Shown here: positions 1 to 7,653 of the stretch, in pieces | Layout of the letters: the number at the start of each line of letters is the position of its first letter | Position numbering within the stretch: the first letter of the stretch is position 1 | NCBI GenBank assembly: GCA_028701335.1 | Contig: JAQVQY010000011.1 | Coordinates: 1 to 37,219 of the forward strand | Direction of reading: 5' to 3' | DNA: 37,219 nucleotides | From: Eubacteriales bacterium | GTDB taxonomy: Bacteria; Bacillota; Clostridia; Christensenellales; Aristaeellaceae | Position numbers and translations under genes: made by a program | Notes under the pieces: generated by a model | Told to the model about the DNA's origin: nothing | Databases searched by the model: none | What the model saw: the letters and a program-made list of their open reading frames with translations, nothing else

Positions 1-42
1 TTCGTTTTTCCTGCGCTTCCTGGTATACTTGTGGTAGCTCAT
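1..42 (-). CDS. 5' end of an unidentified gene, cut by the window edge
   Basis: Reading leftward, an ATG at 42-40 is preceded by a strong ribosome binding site (AGGAGG, 54-49) with 6 nt spacing. The visible product is MSYHKYTRKRRKNE, a very basic 14-residue start that runs off the window. The excellent ribosome binding site makes a real start likely. The fragment is too short to assign a family; a transposase or another nucleic-acid-binding protein would fit the charge, but that is a guess. Confidence 0.5.
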   Translation of the reverse strand, partial: MSYHKYTRKRRKNE

Positions 43-151
43 GATGATCCTCCTGATGTTTTGTGGTGAATCCATCTTACAGGATTGTCATGAGCTTTTC
101 TGTTTCACTATATTCTACAACTCACCAAGCGCATCTTCTATTCAACAAAGC

Positions 152-180
152 TTGACAGAGTCGCATGTTGCTGTTAGAAC
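152..180 (+). promoter_or_regulatory. Sigma-A-type promoter for the S41 peptidase gene
   Basis: TTGACA at 152-157, 17 nt spacer, TAGAAC at 175-180. The -35 is perfect, the -10 is four of six. A start near 187 would give a leader of about 57 nt before the ATG at 244. No other promoter-like pair is obvious in this intergenic stretch. Confidence 0.5.
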
Positions 181-243
181 GGATGTCGGTAATGCCAAAG
201 AGAAAAAAACGAGTTCCAATCAACATTTAAGGATGTTCAAACT

Positions 244-1767
244 ATGACTGACAACTGTTCATCAAAGGAATCTGTCCTGATTAATGGGAGTGTTCGCGGT
301 ATCCTAACGAGCCTGTGTGCCTGCTTGCTTGTCCTCATGCTTCTGATAACAAGGACAGCACTGGCCGAAGGCACGGAAATGGTCAGCGACTTCTCTGGGC
401 TTGCTTGGGAAGAAGCATTTGCGCAGCTTCATGCGCGATTATCAAGGGAGTACGCCTTTACGGAGTGGAAAGGGCTTGACTGGACATCACTGGAAGCGGC
501 CTACAGCCCAAAGATTGCGAAAGCTCAAACAAACGACGATTTTGAAGCCTATTATCTTACGCTCAGAGAGTATGTCCACGAGGTTCCGGACGGTCATGTC
601 CATATAGATAATATCGCAGAGACAGACAAAAAATACATCGGCGGGGGGGTAGGATTTGCCATCGCCGCGCTGGATGACGGGCGTGTGATAGCCTCCTGGG
701 TTGACGAATCCTCGACCGCTTGGGCAGAAGGGCTGAGGGAAGGCGATGAGGTCCTCACCTGGAACATGCGCCCTGTTCAGAGCGCGATTGAGGAGGGGTC
801 CACGCTGTTTGCCACCAATTCCGCCACATCAGAGAACCTTCGCCACAAAAAGGCGCAGTATCTTACGCGCGCGCCTATAGGCACGAAAATAGCACTGACA
901 TATCAAAGCCGGGAAAGCGGACAGCTGACTTCAGCAGTGCTCACCGCCAGTGATGATCGCGGGCTTTCGTTGCGGAAAGGTTATCCTGCCGCGGTCCTGT
1001 CTGACAAGATACGGGAGATGATTCGAGGGGTGGAAAGCGAGAGCCCTGTTCCTGAGGCGATGGTGGAAATGAGGATGCTGGATGGAAACCTTGCCTATGT
1101 CAAGGTCTGGGGGGAGCTTGACGCAGACCTGCGCGGTGCCGGCAAGTATGTTTCCACTGTCGCGTTGTCCCGGCAGGCCATTCAAACAATCATCGAATCA
1201 GGCTGTGAAAATCTCATCCTTGACCTGAGGAACAACATTGGCGGTGAGGATGCCATGGCTGCAGCCATACTGGGCTCATTCTATGGTGAAAGGCAGTTTT
1301 ACGAGTATCAAAACGCCTACGACCAGGCAACGGGAGTCCGCAGGATTCAGGTGGCAGACACAGAGTCAGGAGGTCTCCCGCTCTGGATCGAACCCGCAGA
1401 ACACATCTTTGCGGGACGCGTTATCGCGCTCATCAATCAGGAGTGCATCAGCTCAGGTGAAGGTATCGCGATGGGGATCCGCAACTTGCCAAACGGCGAA
1501 ACGCTGGGGTTCTTTGGTACCAATGGCTCCTTTGGCTTAAGCGGCCCGCAAGCTATTATGCCCGGTGGTCTGGTCGTTCACTGGCCGTCAGGCCAATCGC
1601 TGGATGAAAACAAGCAAATCCAACTGGACAGCCGCAATAACACGGGCGGTATCGCGCCAAGCATCCGCATCCCATGGACACTGGAAAACGCGATAAGGGC
1701 AGCTCAGGGTGAGGATGTCGAGCTTGAGTCAGCCATTTTGCATCTTGGACAGCCGGAACGCGATTAA
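244..1767 (+). CDS. Secreted or membrane-anchored S41-family peptidase
   Basis: A 507-residue protein with a hydrophobic N-terminal segment at about 17-42 ending in RTALA-EG, which looks like a signal peptide or anchor, so it probably acts outside the membrane. A PDZ-like region (about 130-215, containing WAEGLREGDEVLTW) precedes the S41 core: LILDLRNNIGG near 324-334 and the nucleophile region ECISSGE with candidate serines at 403-404. The Lys that follows the Ser in CtpA-type enzymes is not evident, so this resembles the IRBP/Tricorn-like branch of S41, which uses other residues. The ATG at 244 has AAGGA about 10 nt upstream. It stands alone between an unrelated minus-strand fragment and a convergent lysR. 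Substrate unknown; catalytic assignment rests on motif resemblance. Confidence 0.85.
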   Translation: MTDNCSSKESVLINGSVRGILTSLCACLLVLMLLITRTALAEGTEMVSDFSGLAWEEAFAQLHARLSREYAFTEWKGLDWTSLEAAYSPKIAKAQTNDDFEAYYLTLREYVHEVPDGHVHIDNIAETDKKYIGGGVGFAIAALDDGRVIASWVDESSTAWAEGLREGDEVLTWNMRPVQSAIEEGSTLFATNSATSENLRHKKAQYLTRAPIGTKIALTYQSRESGQLTSAVLTASDDRGLSLRKGYPAAVLSDKIREMIRGVESESPVPEAMVEMRMLDGNLAYVKVWGELDADLRGAGKYVSTVALSRQAIQTIIESGCENLILDLRNNIGGEDAMAAAILGSFYGERQFYEYQNAYDQATGVRRIQVADTESGGLPLWIEPAEHIFAGRVIALINQECISSGEGIAMGIRNLPNGETLGFFGTNGSFGLSGPQAIMPGGLVVHWPSGQSLDENKQIQLDSRNNTGGIAPSIRIPWTLENAIRAAQGEDVELESAILHLGQPERD

Positions 1768-1774
1768 GCCATCA

Positions 1775-1813
1775 TCAGGAGCTTGCCGCATGATATAAGC
1801 AGTAAGCTCCTGA
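1775..1813 (+). terminator. Hairpin after the S41 peptidase gene
   Basis: Perfect 10-bp arms TCAGGAGCTT (1775-1784) and AAGCTCCTGA (1804-1813) with a 19-nt loop start 8 nt after the stop codon. No real U-run follows, so it may be a weak terminator or a 3'-end stabilising stem. Confidence 0.4.
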
Positions 1814-2021
1814 GTTTGCTCCAAACAGAGCCTGCCGCAAATCTCAAAACACGTTGAAAACACCGGATAATTCGCATGATTCATGGTATACTGAACACGT
1901 TAAAATCGTTATAAATGATTGAGTGTGTATCGTGGTGTAAATTGGAATGCGCCAAGAGGAAAGCCGGGAGATTTTTTTGTATTGAGCCAAAAGCCTACTG
2001 CCGGGCTTGGACGAGATTGCG

Positions 2022-2927
2022 TTAGCGGTTGCGTTCCCATAGTTCATAGTGTTTTTTCAGCAGCTCAAATATCGATCTGTACCGGTCACCAAAGAAGCTG
2101 TTTTTAAGAAAAACGAAGTTGAACTCGCGCTGCTCATCAAAGCCGGGGATATCGATAACGGCCAGCTCGCCGGCGTCGATTTCCTTTTTTGCGGCGGCTT
2201 CAAACAGAAAGGTGATACCCAGGTCCATGGAAACCATCTTTTTGATGGCCGCCATGTTTCCTATTTCGGTCACTTTTTCAAACGCGTGCAGGGAATAGTT
2301 GTACTTTTGCAGGATGTTCCCGAATATTTCCCGCGTTCCCGATCCGCTTTCGCGCAAAATGAGGCGGCTTCCGCTGATCTCTTCCAGCGTCACTCTGCCG
2401 CGGGCCAAGGGGGATAATGGCGAGCAAACGGGGATGAACCTTTCCAGGCTGAACAGGGTGGCATCATACGCTGCCTTGTCAAACAGCCCTTCCAGCAGGA
2501 TGAAGTCCAGTTCTCCATGGTTGAGCCGGTCGAGCAAAACATGCGTATTGGCTACTGCCATATTAATTTTCATGTCCGGGCGTTCAATTAACAAACTGGA
2601 AAGGATACCCGGCATCACATATTCGCCGATGGAAAGCGTGGCGCCAAAGGAAAACCGCATGCTTTCCGGCTGCATGGCCAGCATGGTTTCGCGCAGGGCA
2701 CGGGCATCCGATGAAACAGTGGTGGCAAACTGCCTCAGCAGTTCACCCTGGGGCGTCAGGCTGGTTTTCCGGCCGGTTCTCTCCACAAGCCTGCAGCCGT
2801 AGGCTTCTTCCAGGTACCGGATGTGCTGTGACACCGCGGGCTGGGTGAGGTGCAAAAGCGCCGCTGCCCCGGTAAAGCTGCCGCAGGCTGCAAGGGTCAG
2901 GAATGTCTGGTGCCTCGTGTCCAGCAT
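2022..2927 (-). CDS. LysR-family transcriptional regulator, divergent from yeiH
   Basis: A 301-residue LysR-type regulator. The N-terminal winged helix-turn-helix is clear (CGSFTGAAALLHLTQPAVSQ followed by HIRYLEEAYGCRLVERTGR), followed by a periplasmic-binding-like effector domain. I chose the ATG at 2927 (MLDTRHQTFL) because GGAGG lies 7 nt upstream; an ATG five codons earlier would overlap that site. It is transcribed away from a YeiH-family membrane protein, the arrangement typical of LysR regulators that control their divergent neighbour (in enterobacteria YeiE sits beside YeiH). Effector is unknown; sulfur compounds or small organic anions are reasonable guesses from the target gene only. 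Confidence 0.9.
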   Translation of the reverse strand: MLDTRHQTFLTLAACGSFTGAAALLHLTQPAVSQHIRYLEEAYGCRLVERTGRKTSLTPQGELLRQFATTVSSDARALRETMLAMQPESMRFSFGATLSIGEYVMPGILSSLLIERPDMKINMAVANTHVLLDRLNHGELDFILLEGLFDKAAYDATLFSLERFIPVCSPLSPLARGRVTLEEISGSRLILRESGSGTREIFGNILQKYNYSLHAFEKVTEIGNMAAIKKMVSMDLGITFLFEAAAKKEIDAGELAVIDIPGFDEQREFNFVFLKNSFFGDRYRSIFELLKKHYELWERNR

Positions 2928-3064
2928 TTGAAGTCCTCCCAAGAATCAATTATTAGATGAAATAATGAGTACATAATAGATCATAATTTTATTTTATCAA
3001 AGAAACGTAGTAATATCAAACACATGAACACACAAGCGGCAAGTGGAAAGGAAATGAGTGAAGG
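2928..3064. promoter_or_regulatory. Divergent control region lysR/yeiH with AT-rich inverted repeat
   Basis: This 137-bp spacer is strikingly AT-rich. ATTATT (2949-2954) and AATAAT (2961-2966) form an inverted repeat with 6-nt spacer, the kind of interrupted dyad LysR proteins bind; further ATAAT-like runs follow at 2971-2990. A weak promoter toward yeiH can be read as TTTATT (2992-2997 area) and TAATAT about 17 nt later. The operator is inferred from position. Confidence 0.45.
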
Positions 3065-4075
3065 ATGGTTCAGCGCGCAAACAAATGGAGCGGCGCAGCG
3101 CTTTCAGCGGGTATCGCCGCCTTGGCTTATGGGATAAGTGCTTTTCTTCCTGAAGGGATATTGGGGGAGACCCTGATTGCGCTGATCGTGGGGATGCTGC
3201 TCAATCCGCTCTTTTCCCGGTATGAGGGCTTCGGGGAGGGCATCAACTGGACCTCCAAAAAAATCCTGCGTACCGGCATCATCCTGGCAGGGATCACCCT
3301 GAGCTTTACCCAGGTATTCCAGGCTGGCAAGTACGCCCTGATCCTGATGGCGTTCACCCTCGCGACTTCATTTGGGGTCGGATACCTGTGCAAGAAGATC
3401 TTCCGCATCAACTGGAAATTGGCCAGCCTTCTATCGGTCAGCACCGCCATCTGCGGCGGTACCGCGGTGGCGACGCTGGGGCCGACCATCCGGGCCAGGA
3501 ACCGCGACATTGCCTATGCCATCTCGGCCACCTTCCTCTTTGACATCATCACCGTGATTGCCTTTCCCTGGATCGGCCGGCTGCTGGGCCTCAGTGATAC
3601 CGGATACGGATTGTGGATCGGCACCGCGGTCAATGACACCTCATCGGTGGTCGCGGCAGGGTATGCCTTTTCAGACGCGGCGGGCGCCCTTGCCACCATC
3701 GTCAAGCTGACCAGAACGCTGTTTATCGTGCCCATCGTGCTGGCGTTTTCCTGGATCTACGCCAAAAAGGAAATGCCGGCCCAGGGGGCGGAAAAGGTGA
3801 ACATCCGCAGCATATTCCCGTGGTTCATCCTGGGGTTCCTTGTAATGGTCGGCGTGCGCAGCACCAGGCTGGTTCCCGAATGGGCTGTTGGCGGGATTGC
3901 CTTTGTGTCGAAGTTCTGCATGTCCATGGCACTGGCGGCCATCGGCCTGAAGACCAGCCTTAAGGAAGTGGCCGGCGTCGGCATCAAGCCCATGGTAGCT
4001 GGCGTCATCATCGATACGTCCGTGGTGTTTGTGTCCCTGTTCGCGCAGGCCGCGATCCTGCGTTTCTTCAGCTGA
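3065..4075 (+). CDS. yeiH: YeiH/UPF0324-family putative sulfate exporter
   Basis: A 336-residue integral membrane protein with about ten hydrophobic segments. It carries the family's conserved stretches: LIALIVGMLLNPLF, LRTGIILAGITLSF, STAICGGTAVATLGP, IGTAVNDTSSVVAAGYAF and MALAAIGLKTSL, which match the UPF0324 (Cons_hypoth698) family annotated as putative sulfate exporters. Substrate is not shown by the sequence. The ATG at 3065 is the first in frame after a stop; AAAGGA lies about 12 nt upstream, rather far. Its divergent LysR neighbour is the likely regulator. Confidence 0.9.
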   Translation: MVQRANKWSGAALSAGIAALAYGISAFLPEGILGETLIALIVGMLLNPLFSRYEGFGEGINWTSKKILRTGIILAGITLSFTQVFQAGKYALILMAFTLATSFGVGYLCKKIFRINWKLASLLSVSTAICGGTAVATLGPTIRARNRDIAYAISATFLFDIITVIAFPWIGRLLGLSDTGYGLWIGTAVNDTSSVVAAGYAFSDAAGALATIVKLTRTLFIVPIVLAFSWIYAKKEMPAQGAEKVNIRSIFPWFILGFLVMVGVRSTRLVPEWAVGGIAFVSKFCMSMALAAIGLKTSLKEVAGVGIKPMVAGVIIDTSVVFVSLFAQAAILRFFS

Positions 4076-4441
4076 CAGAATCTTCGCCGATGTGTGGCCC
4101 ATCAACGAATCCATACAGGTGTGCCGGCTCCTGCCGCGTTCACCTGGTTTTGCATCAACTATAGCCGCCTGGGTCGGTTGGCTCATCGGCTGTTCCCAAG
4201 ATAACAATCAAAAGATTGTAGCGGCTTTTGAGTATGAGAGGCGCCTCCCTTCCTCCCAATCAGCAAGAGCACGACATGCAGGATCGTGCTCTTGCTGTTT
4301 CACAGGAATCAAGTTGAATATTGCCTACTGCGCGACTCCTCTCTTTCCCTTGACACCGGCCAGGATACTGCCATTATTTGATAGCGCTGCCCGCATTTAC
4401 ACCCCAAAAAACAAAAAAACAATAGCATCGCGAAAAACCTC
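4076..4441. other. Intergenic stretch without a recognisable gene
   Basis: About 365 bp between yeiH and the TetR operon. Open frames here lack ribosome binding sites and resemble no family I know. The only clear structure is the long hairpin at 4261-4297. An A-rich segment at 4398-4425 precedes the promoter at 4442. Confidence 0.5.
4261..4297. terminator. Perfect 14-bp hairpin, probable terminator
   Basis: Arms CAGCAAGAGCACGA (4261-4274) and TCGTGCTCTTGCTG (4284-4297) pair perfectly around a 9-nt loop. Only TTT follows on the plus strand. It is about 185 nt past the yeiH stop; it could end that transcript or be a stand-alone structured element. Confidence 0.55.
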
Positions 4442-4490
4442 TTGACAGGCTAACAACCATTAGCTATTATTTGGCTAACGCCTGTTAGCC
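4442..4490 (+). promoter_or_regulatory. Consensus promoter overlaid by two palindromic operators
   Basis: TTGACA (4442-4447), 17-nt spacer, TATTAT (4465-4470). Palindrome 1, GCTAA-N6-TTAGC (4449-4464), fills the spacer. Palindrome 2, GGCTAAC-N4-GTTAGCC (4473-4490), covers the expected start site. Centres are 25 bp apart. The sites share GCTAA half-sites, and a TetR regulator is the second gene of the operon, so autorepression through both sites is the natural reading. Confidence 0.8.
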
Positions 4491-4516
4491 CGGCGTTGAC
4501 GAAAGGAGCGCATGGT

Positions 4517-4915
4517 ATGGTCGATCTGTTTTTTGGGAACCTTTGGTCGCTGCTGTCAACGGTGCTTGTGGCAGGGGTATTGGCCTGGATTATCATTACC
4601 GCCCTAAGGCATCAGCGGGTGGAACACTGGGGAAGGAAGACCGCTGTGCTGGCAGCTTCAGGGCTGCTGCTGTGCGCCTTCGCCGCCATGCGCGATGATT
4701 ACGCGCTTGCCTTGCAGGGCGGCACGGGATTATTCGCCCTGGACGCCATGCAAAACACCTTGGCCTGCCTTGCCGCCGCCCTGATCGCGGCCGCCCTCCT
4801 GTCAACGCTTATCCTAAAGAACCAGGCCTGCAGGAAGGCCGCGTTTTTTGTCCTTTCCTTTGCCGTTGTGTTCAAAATCGGGCTGATCGAGATATCAAGG
4901 GCGCTGATTCTATAA
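4517..4915 (+). CDS. Small four-helix membrane protein of the TetR operon
   Basis: A 132-residue protein with four predicted membrane helices (about residues 8-28, 42-58, 80-98 and 108-128) and no motif I recognise. The ATG at 4517 has AAGGAG 8 nt upstream; a TTG at 4496 in the same frame precedes that site and is rejected. It is the first gene after the operator-covered promoter, followed by the TetR gene 34 nt later and a flavoprotein. Genes in this position next to TetR are often exporters or membrane stress proteins, but nothing in the sequence fixes the function. Confidence 0.75.
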   Translation: MVDLFFGNLWSLLSTVLVAGVLAWIIITALRHQRVEHWGRKTAVLAASGLLLCAFAAMRDDYALALQGGTGLFALDAMQNTLACLAAALIAAALLSTLILKNQACRKAAFFVLSFAVVFKIGLIEISRALIL

Positions 4916-4949
4916 GCAACTCCTATTGACGGAACGAAAGAGGCATTTC

Positions 4950-5576
4950 ATGGAGAAAAGAACCACCAAACAAAGGATCCTGGACGAGGCGCTGGATTTA
5001 TTCGCCACACACGGCTATGACGGCGTGACCGTCGCGCAGATCGCGCACGCGGTCAAAATCAAAACACCGTCCCTGTATAAGCACTATAAAAGCAAGCAGG
5101 ATATCTTTGACGCGATCCTTGAAGAGATAGCGGACCGGTATAAAAAGCGGGCTGAATCGATTAAGATGGATGGGCTGGACGCCGGGAAGGATACGGAACT
5201 GTTTCTCAACATCAGCAAAGAGCAGCTGGAAGCCATGGGGACACAACTGTTCCTCTTCTTTCTGCATGACGAGTTCACGCGTAAATACCGCCGGATGCTG
5301 ACCATTGAGCAGTTCAGAAACCCCACCGCTTCCAGGCTCTATGTGGCGCAGTATATTGACAGCCCGATTCATTATCAAAGCACGCTGTTTGAGGCCATGA
5401 TGGAGCGGAACAACATGCGCAGGGCGGATGCCAGAACTGCGGCGATGCATTTCTACTCCCCCATGTTTCTTTTGCTGTGTCTGTGCGACAGCTCTCCGGA
5501 GCGGGAGGAAGAGGCCCTGGATTTTGTCAGGCGGCATATCAGCCAATTCACCGAAATTTATATCACGGGAGAATAG
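4950..5576 (+). CDS. TetR/AcrR-family transcriptional regulator
   Basis: A 208-residue regulator. The N-terminal TetR HTH spans roughly residues 5-50: RILDEALDLFATHGYDGVTV, then AQIAHAVKIKTPSLYKHYKS and KQDIFDAI. The remaining ~150 residues form the variable helical ligand-binding part. The ATG at 4950 has AAAGAGG 6 nt upstream. It is cotranscribed with the upstream membrane protein and the downstream flavoprotein (2-nt gap) and probably represses its own operon at the GCTAA palindromes. The inducer is unknown. Confidence 0.92.
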   Translation: MEKRTTKQRILDEALDLFATHGYDGVTVAQIAHAVKIKTPSLYKHYKSKQDIFDAILEEIADRYKKRAESIKMDGLDAGKDTELFLNISKEQLEAMGTQLFLFFLHDEFTRKYRRMLTIEQFRNPTASRLYVAQYIDSPIHYQSTLFEAMMERNNMRRADARTAAMHFYSPMFLLLCLCDSSPEREEEALDFVRRHISQFTEIYITGE

Positions 5577-5578
5577 AA

Positions 5579-6259
5579 ATGAACATCACCATCATCTATG
5601 GCCAAAAGCACAAGGGAAACACCTGGCGCCTGGCACAGCTGTTTCTGGACCAGTTTGAAGAAAAGCAAATTACGGAATTTTACCTGCCCGAATCAGCGCC
5701 CGCTTATTGCTCCGGCTGCCTCAACTGCATCTATAAAGGGGAAACGCTTTGCCCTCACGCGAAGGCAGTTCAGCCCATCGTGAACGCCCTGGATGAGGCG
5801 GACCTGATCGTGATGGCCTCACCCTGCTACGTGATGAACATGACGGGGCAGATGAAAACCCTGTTGGACCATCTGGCGTATCGCTATTTGTCCCACAGGC
5901 CGGAGCCATCCATGTTTGGGAAGCAGGGCCTTGTGCTGTCCACCGCCACCGGACTGGGCGCCAGGAAGACGGCGAAAACCATCGCGGGGAACCTCTTCTT
6001 CTGGGGCGTGGCCAAAATATACCGCTTCGGGATGCCCATAGGCGCCGCCGATTTTGATCATATCCCCAAAAAACGAATGCAAAAGATCACGCGCAAGGCA
6101 AATGGCATCGCTCGCAGAATCAGGAAAAAAGATGGTCGGGCAAGGCCGGGTCTGAAAACCAGGCTCATGTTCTCTATCATGAAGCTGGGGCAGAAGAATA
6201 ACGACTGGAACCCAAGGGACAGGGAGCATTGGGTCAGGCAGGGTTGGCTGAAAGCATAG
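5579..6259 (+). CDS. Flavodoxin-like FMN-binding protein (NADPH-dependent FMN reductase type)
   Basis: A 226-residue protein starting MNITIIYGQKHKGNTW, the phosphate-binding loop of flavodoxin-fold NAD(P)H:FMN oxidoreductases, followed by the family's C-x2-C-x2-C-x7-C arrangement (C44, C47, C50, C58; YCSGCLNC) and ADLIVMASPCYVMNMTGQMK. In relatives the cysteines may bind iron-sulfur or act in redox. The C-terminus from about 165 is very basic. The start follows the TetR stop by 2 nt, so translation is probably coupled. With a TetR repressor it fits a redox or xenobiotic response; the substrate cannot be told. Confidence 0.85.
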   Translation: MNITIIYGQKHKGNTWRLAQLFLDQFEEKQITEFYLPESAPAYCSGCLNCIYKGETLCPHAKAVQPIVNALDEADLIVMASPCYVMNMTGQMKTLLDHLAYRYLSHRPEPSMFGKQGLVLSTATGLGARKTAKTIAGNLFFWGVAKIYRFGMPIGAADFDHIPKKRMQKITRKANGIARRIRKKDGRARPGLKTRLMFSIMKLGQKNNDWNPRDREHWVRQGWLKA

Positions 6260-6274
6260 TGCGTGAAATGGATA

Positions 6275-6297
6275 CAGGCCCGCTTGAAGCGGGCCTG
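6275..6297 (+). terminator. GC-rich hairpin after the flavoprotein gene
   Basis: CAGGCCCGC (6275-6283) pairs perfectly with GCGGGCCTG (6289-6297) around a 5-nt loop (one more T-A pair is possible). No U-run follows, but a second terminator-like stem starts 11 nt later, so the two may work in tandem. Confidence 0.55.
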
Positions 6298-6307
6298 CCC
6301 TACTATG

Positions 6308-6345
6308 GCAAGATCACATTTTGCGGAATTGTGATCTTGCTCTTT
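6308..6345. terminator. Intrinsic terminator, possibly bidirectional
   Basis: GCAAGATCACA (6308-6318) pairs with TGTGATCTTGC (6330-6340), followed by TCTTTT. It ends the TetR operon and also lies just past the minus-strand methyltransferase fragment. Confidence 0.7.
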
Positions 6346-6376
6346 TATGGCGCTTCTTCTTATAGCGATGCGTAGC

Positions 6377-6556
6377 CTATAGACTTGCCAGATAGATCGA
6401 CGAGAGCCCCTTCCCACATCCCAGGTCAAGAACACGCCAGCCCTGCCGCAGCGGCTGCGCTTGAAGCAGTTCCTGCAGAATGATAACAGCGTTTGGCCCC
6501 ATCATGAATTCAGACGAATAGGCCTCGCTGATCTGTTTACCCTTGGCAGTATCCAT
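6377..6556 (-). pseudogene. Truncated class I SAM-dependent methyltransferase
   Basis: Reading leftward from an ATG at 6556 with GGAGGGG about 7 nt upstream, a 59-residue frame contains MGPNAVIILQELLQ and the SAM-binding motif I, RVLDLGCGKGLSS, then ends at SIYLASL. Intact relatives continue for roughly another 150-200 residues with the rest of the Rossmann fold; that part is absent, and the downstream DNA holds only terminators. The intact ribosome binding site and start suggest a recent 3' truncation or deletion. It is unlikely to be active. Confidence 0.75.
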
Positions 6557-6905
6557 GATTGTATCCCCTCCTGTTATTTCTGTGATTGTTTTATGGCGCG
6601 TTTGTTGTCCGTACCGGAATGCCCTCCCGTCTGCATATAGGGACAATAGCACCTCTTCAGCCCTATAACAACAAGCTGTTGATGATCATCGGCGGTTCCG
6701 GTTCATACTGCTTCCGTACTGCATCGGCGCCGTATTTGGCAGCGTTTGCGGTAATTTCCTGGCTTTTAATCATGATGCGCGGCTTGCTGAAGGTTTAAGC
6801 GTGGGCTTTCGCGGTAAGCTTTAGCCCCCCCGGTTTGCCGCTTCCCGGGTCTTTCACGCCCCCGCGCTGTATACGCGGGCATTACCTACATGAAAGGATC
6901 GTCCC
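6557..6905. other. Decayed intergenic region with a possible second remnant
   Basis: About 350 bp between the methyltransferase fragment and the next plus-strand gene. No intact gene is convincing. A minus-strand frame at 6663-6773 looks like a gene fragment (listed separately). A short stem CCCGCG/CGCGGG lies at 6861-6879, upstream of the secreted-protein gene. Confidence 0.4.
6663..6773 (-). pseudogene. Possible remnant of a minus-strand gene (36 codons)
   Basis: A frame from an ATG at 6773 encodes 36 residues beginning MIKSQEITANAAKYGADAVR. The segment ITANAAKYGADAV reads like the amphipathic N-terminus of a real protein rather than random translation, but it lacks a clear ribosome binding site and stops after NSLLL. 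Together with the truncated methyltransferase on the same strand it suggests gene decay here. Family not identified. Confidence 0.25.
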
Positions 6906-7502
6906 ATGAGAAGAAGTTCCGCCCTGCTGCTGGCCTTCCTGCTGTTGGCTTTCTCCGCCTCCGCGCAATCGGAATCCCTCCCGGCCCGCATGACCAGCCA
7001 TGATAATCCCGCGCCTCCCGGCCAGGCTGTTACCGCGGCCATCGTCACCGCGCACGGCAGCCAATATGACATCACGCTGCGCCTGGATGAGGTCCGTTTC
7101 GAGGATTACAACATCATCGCTTCATTTACCCTGACGCTGGACGAGGTTCTGCCGGCGCAAGCCGCCTACGCCGACTACCTTGAGCAGCGCTTTGGCAGCG
7201 GAGAGGTCTCTTTTCCGGATGGGCCGAAGCTGCTGGAACCGGAAGCCTTTAGCCTCATCACCGACCTGGACGAGGAGTACCCTCTCACACCTGATGGCTT
7301 TTCCATATCGGATGGTGAGGAATTTGAGTACGAGGCCCTAGCGATGGTGCCCGGAGAGGAGGTTCGCTTCAGGATGATCTTCACCCACGTCCAAAGCCTT
7401 CGGGGCGCCCGCATCCGCTTTCAGGATCCCGGCATGTACCTGGTCTTTGCGATGCGTCCTGATTTGATGCAGGACAGCACCGCCTGGCTGGCGCTGGAAT
7501 AA
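6906..7502 (+). CDS. Secreted protein of unknown function
   Basis: A 198-residue protein with a signal peptide (MRRSSALLLAFLLLAFSASA, cleavage likely near residue 20-21) and an acidic, beta-rich mature part (DITLRLDEVRFEDYNIIASF, GEEVRFRMIFTHVQ). GAAAGGA sits about 8 nt before the ATG at 6906. No domain recognised; the ending (GMYLVFAMRPDLMQ) looks like a beta-sandwich edge but this is impression only. It is monocistronic and converges with the gltS operon. Confidence 0.75.
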   Translation: MRRSSALLLAFLLLAFSASAQSESLPARMTSHDNPAPPGQAVTAAIVTAHGSQYDITLRLDEVRFEDYNIIASFTLTLDEVLPAQAAYADYLEQRFGSGEVSFPDGPKLLEPEAFSLITDLDEEYPLTPDGFSISDGEEFEYEALAMVPGEEVRFRMIFTHVQSLRGARIRFQDPGMYLVFAMRPDLMQDSTAWLALE

Positions 7503-7593
7503 GCCCGACCCTCCGGCCGCGCGAATATCATGCTGAACACGGTCAACTGATACAGCAGTTGCCTTTTGCCACTCGGAAAAAACAATCATGAAA

Positions 7594-7624
7594 AAGCCCA
7601 GGGCCAAATCCCTGCCCTGGGCTT
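7594..7624 (-). terminator. Intrinsic terminator of the gltS transcript
   Basis: An 11-bp stem (7594-7604 with 7614-7624) around a 9-nt loop, followed on the minus strand by a run of T (the A-run at 7591-7595 on the plus strand). It lies about 30 nt past the gltS stop. Confidence 0.8.
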
Positions 7625-7653
7625 ATGCTTATGCTTTCGTTATCTTCCCGCGC

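Noticed and set aside
41-247. Plus-strand 68-codon frame at the left edge
   Set aside because: It starts inside the ribosome binding region of a minus-strand gene and runs through the S41 promoter.
1919-2107. Plus-strand 62-codon frame at the end of lysR
   Set aside because: Overlaps the coding end of lysR and has no ribosome binding site or known relatives.
6586-6798. Plus-strand 70-codon frame
   Set aside because: No ribosome binding site and no family resemblance; it overlaps the more gene-like minus-strand fragments.
6800-6905. GC-rich structured leader before the secreted-protein gene, considered as a riboswitch
   Set aside because: Only one short 6-bp stem is visible; no known riboswitch core sequence was recognised.
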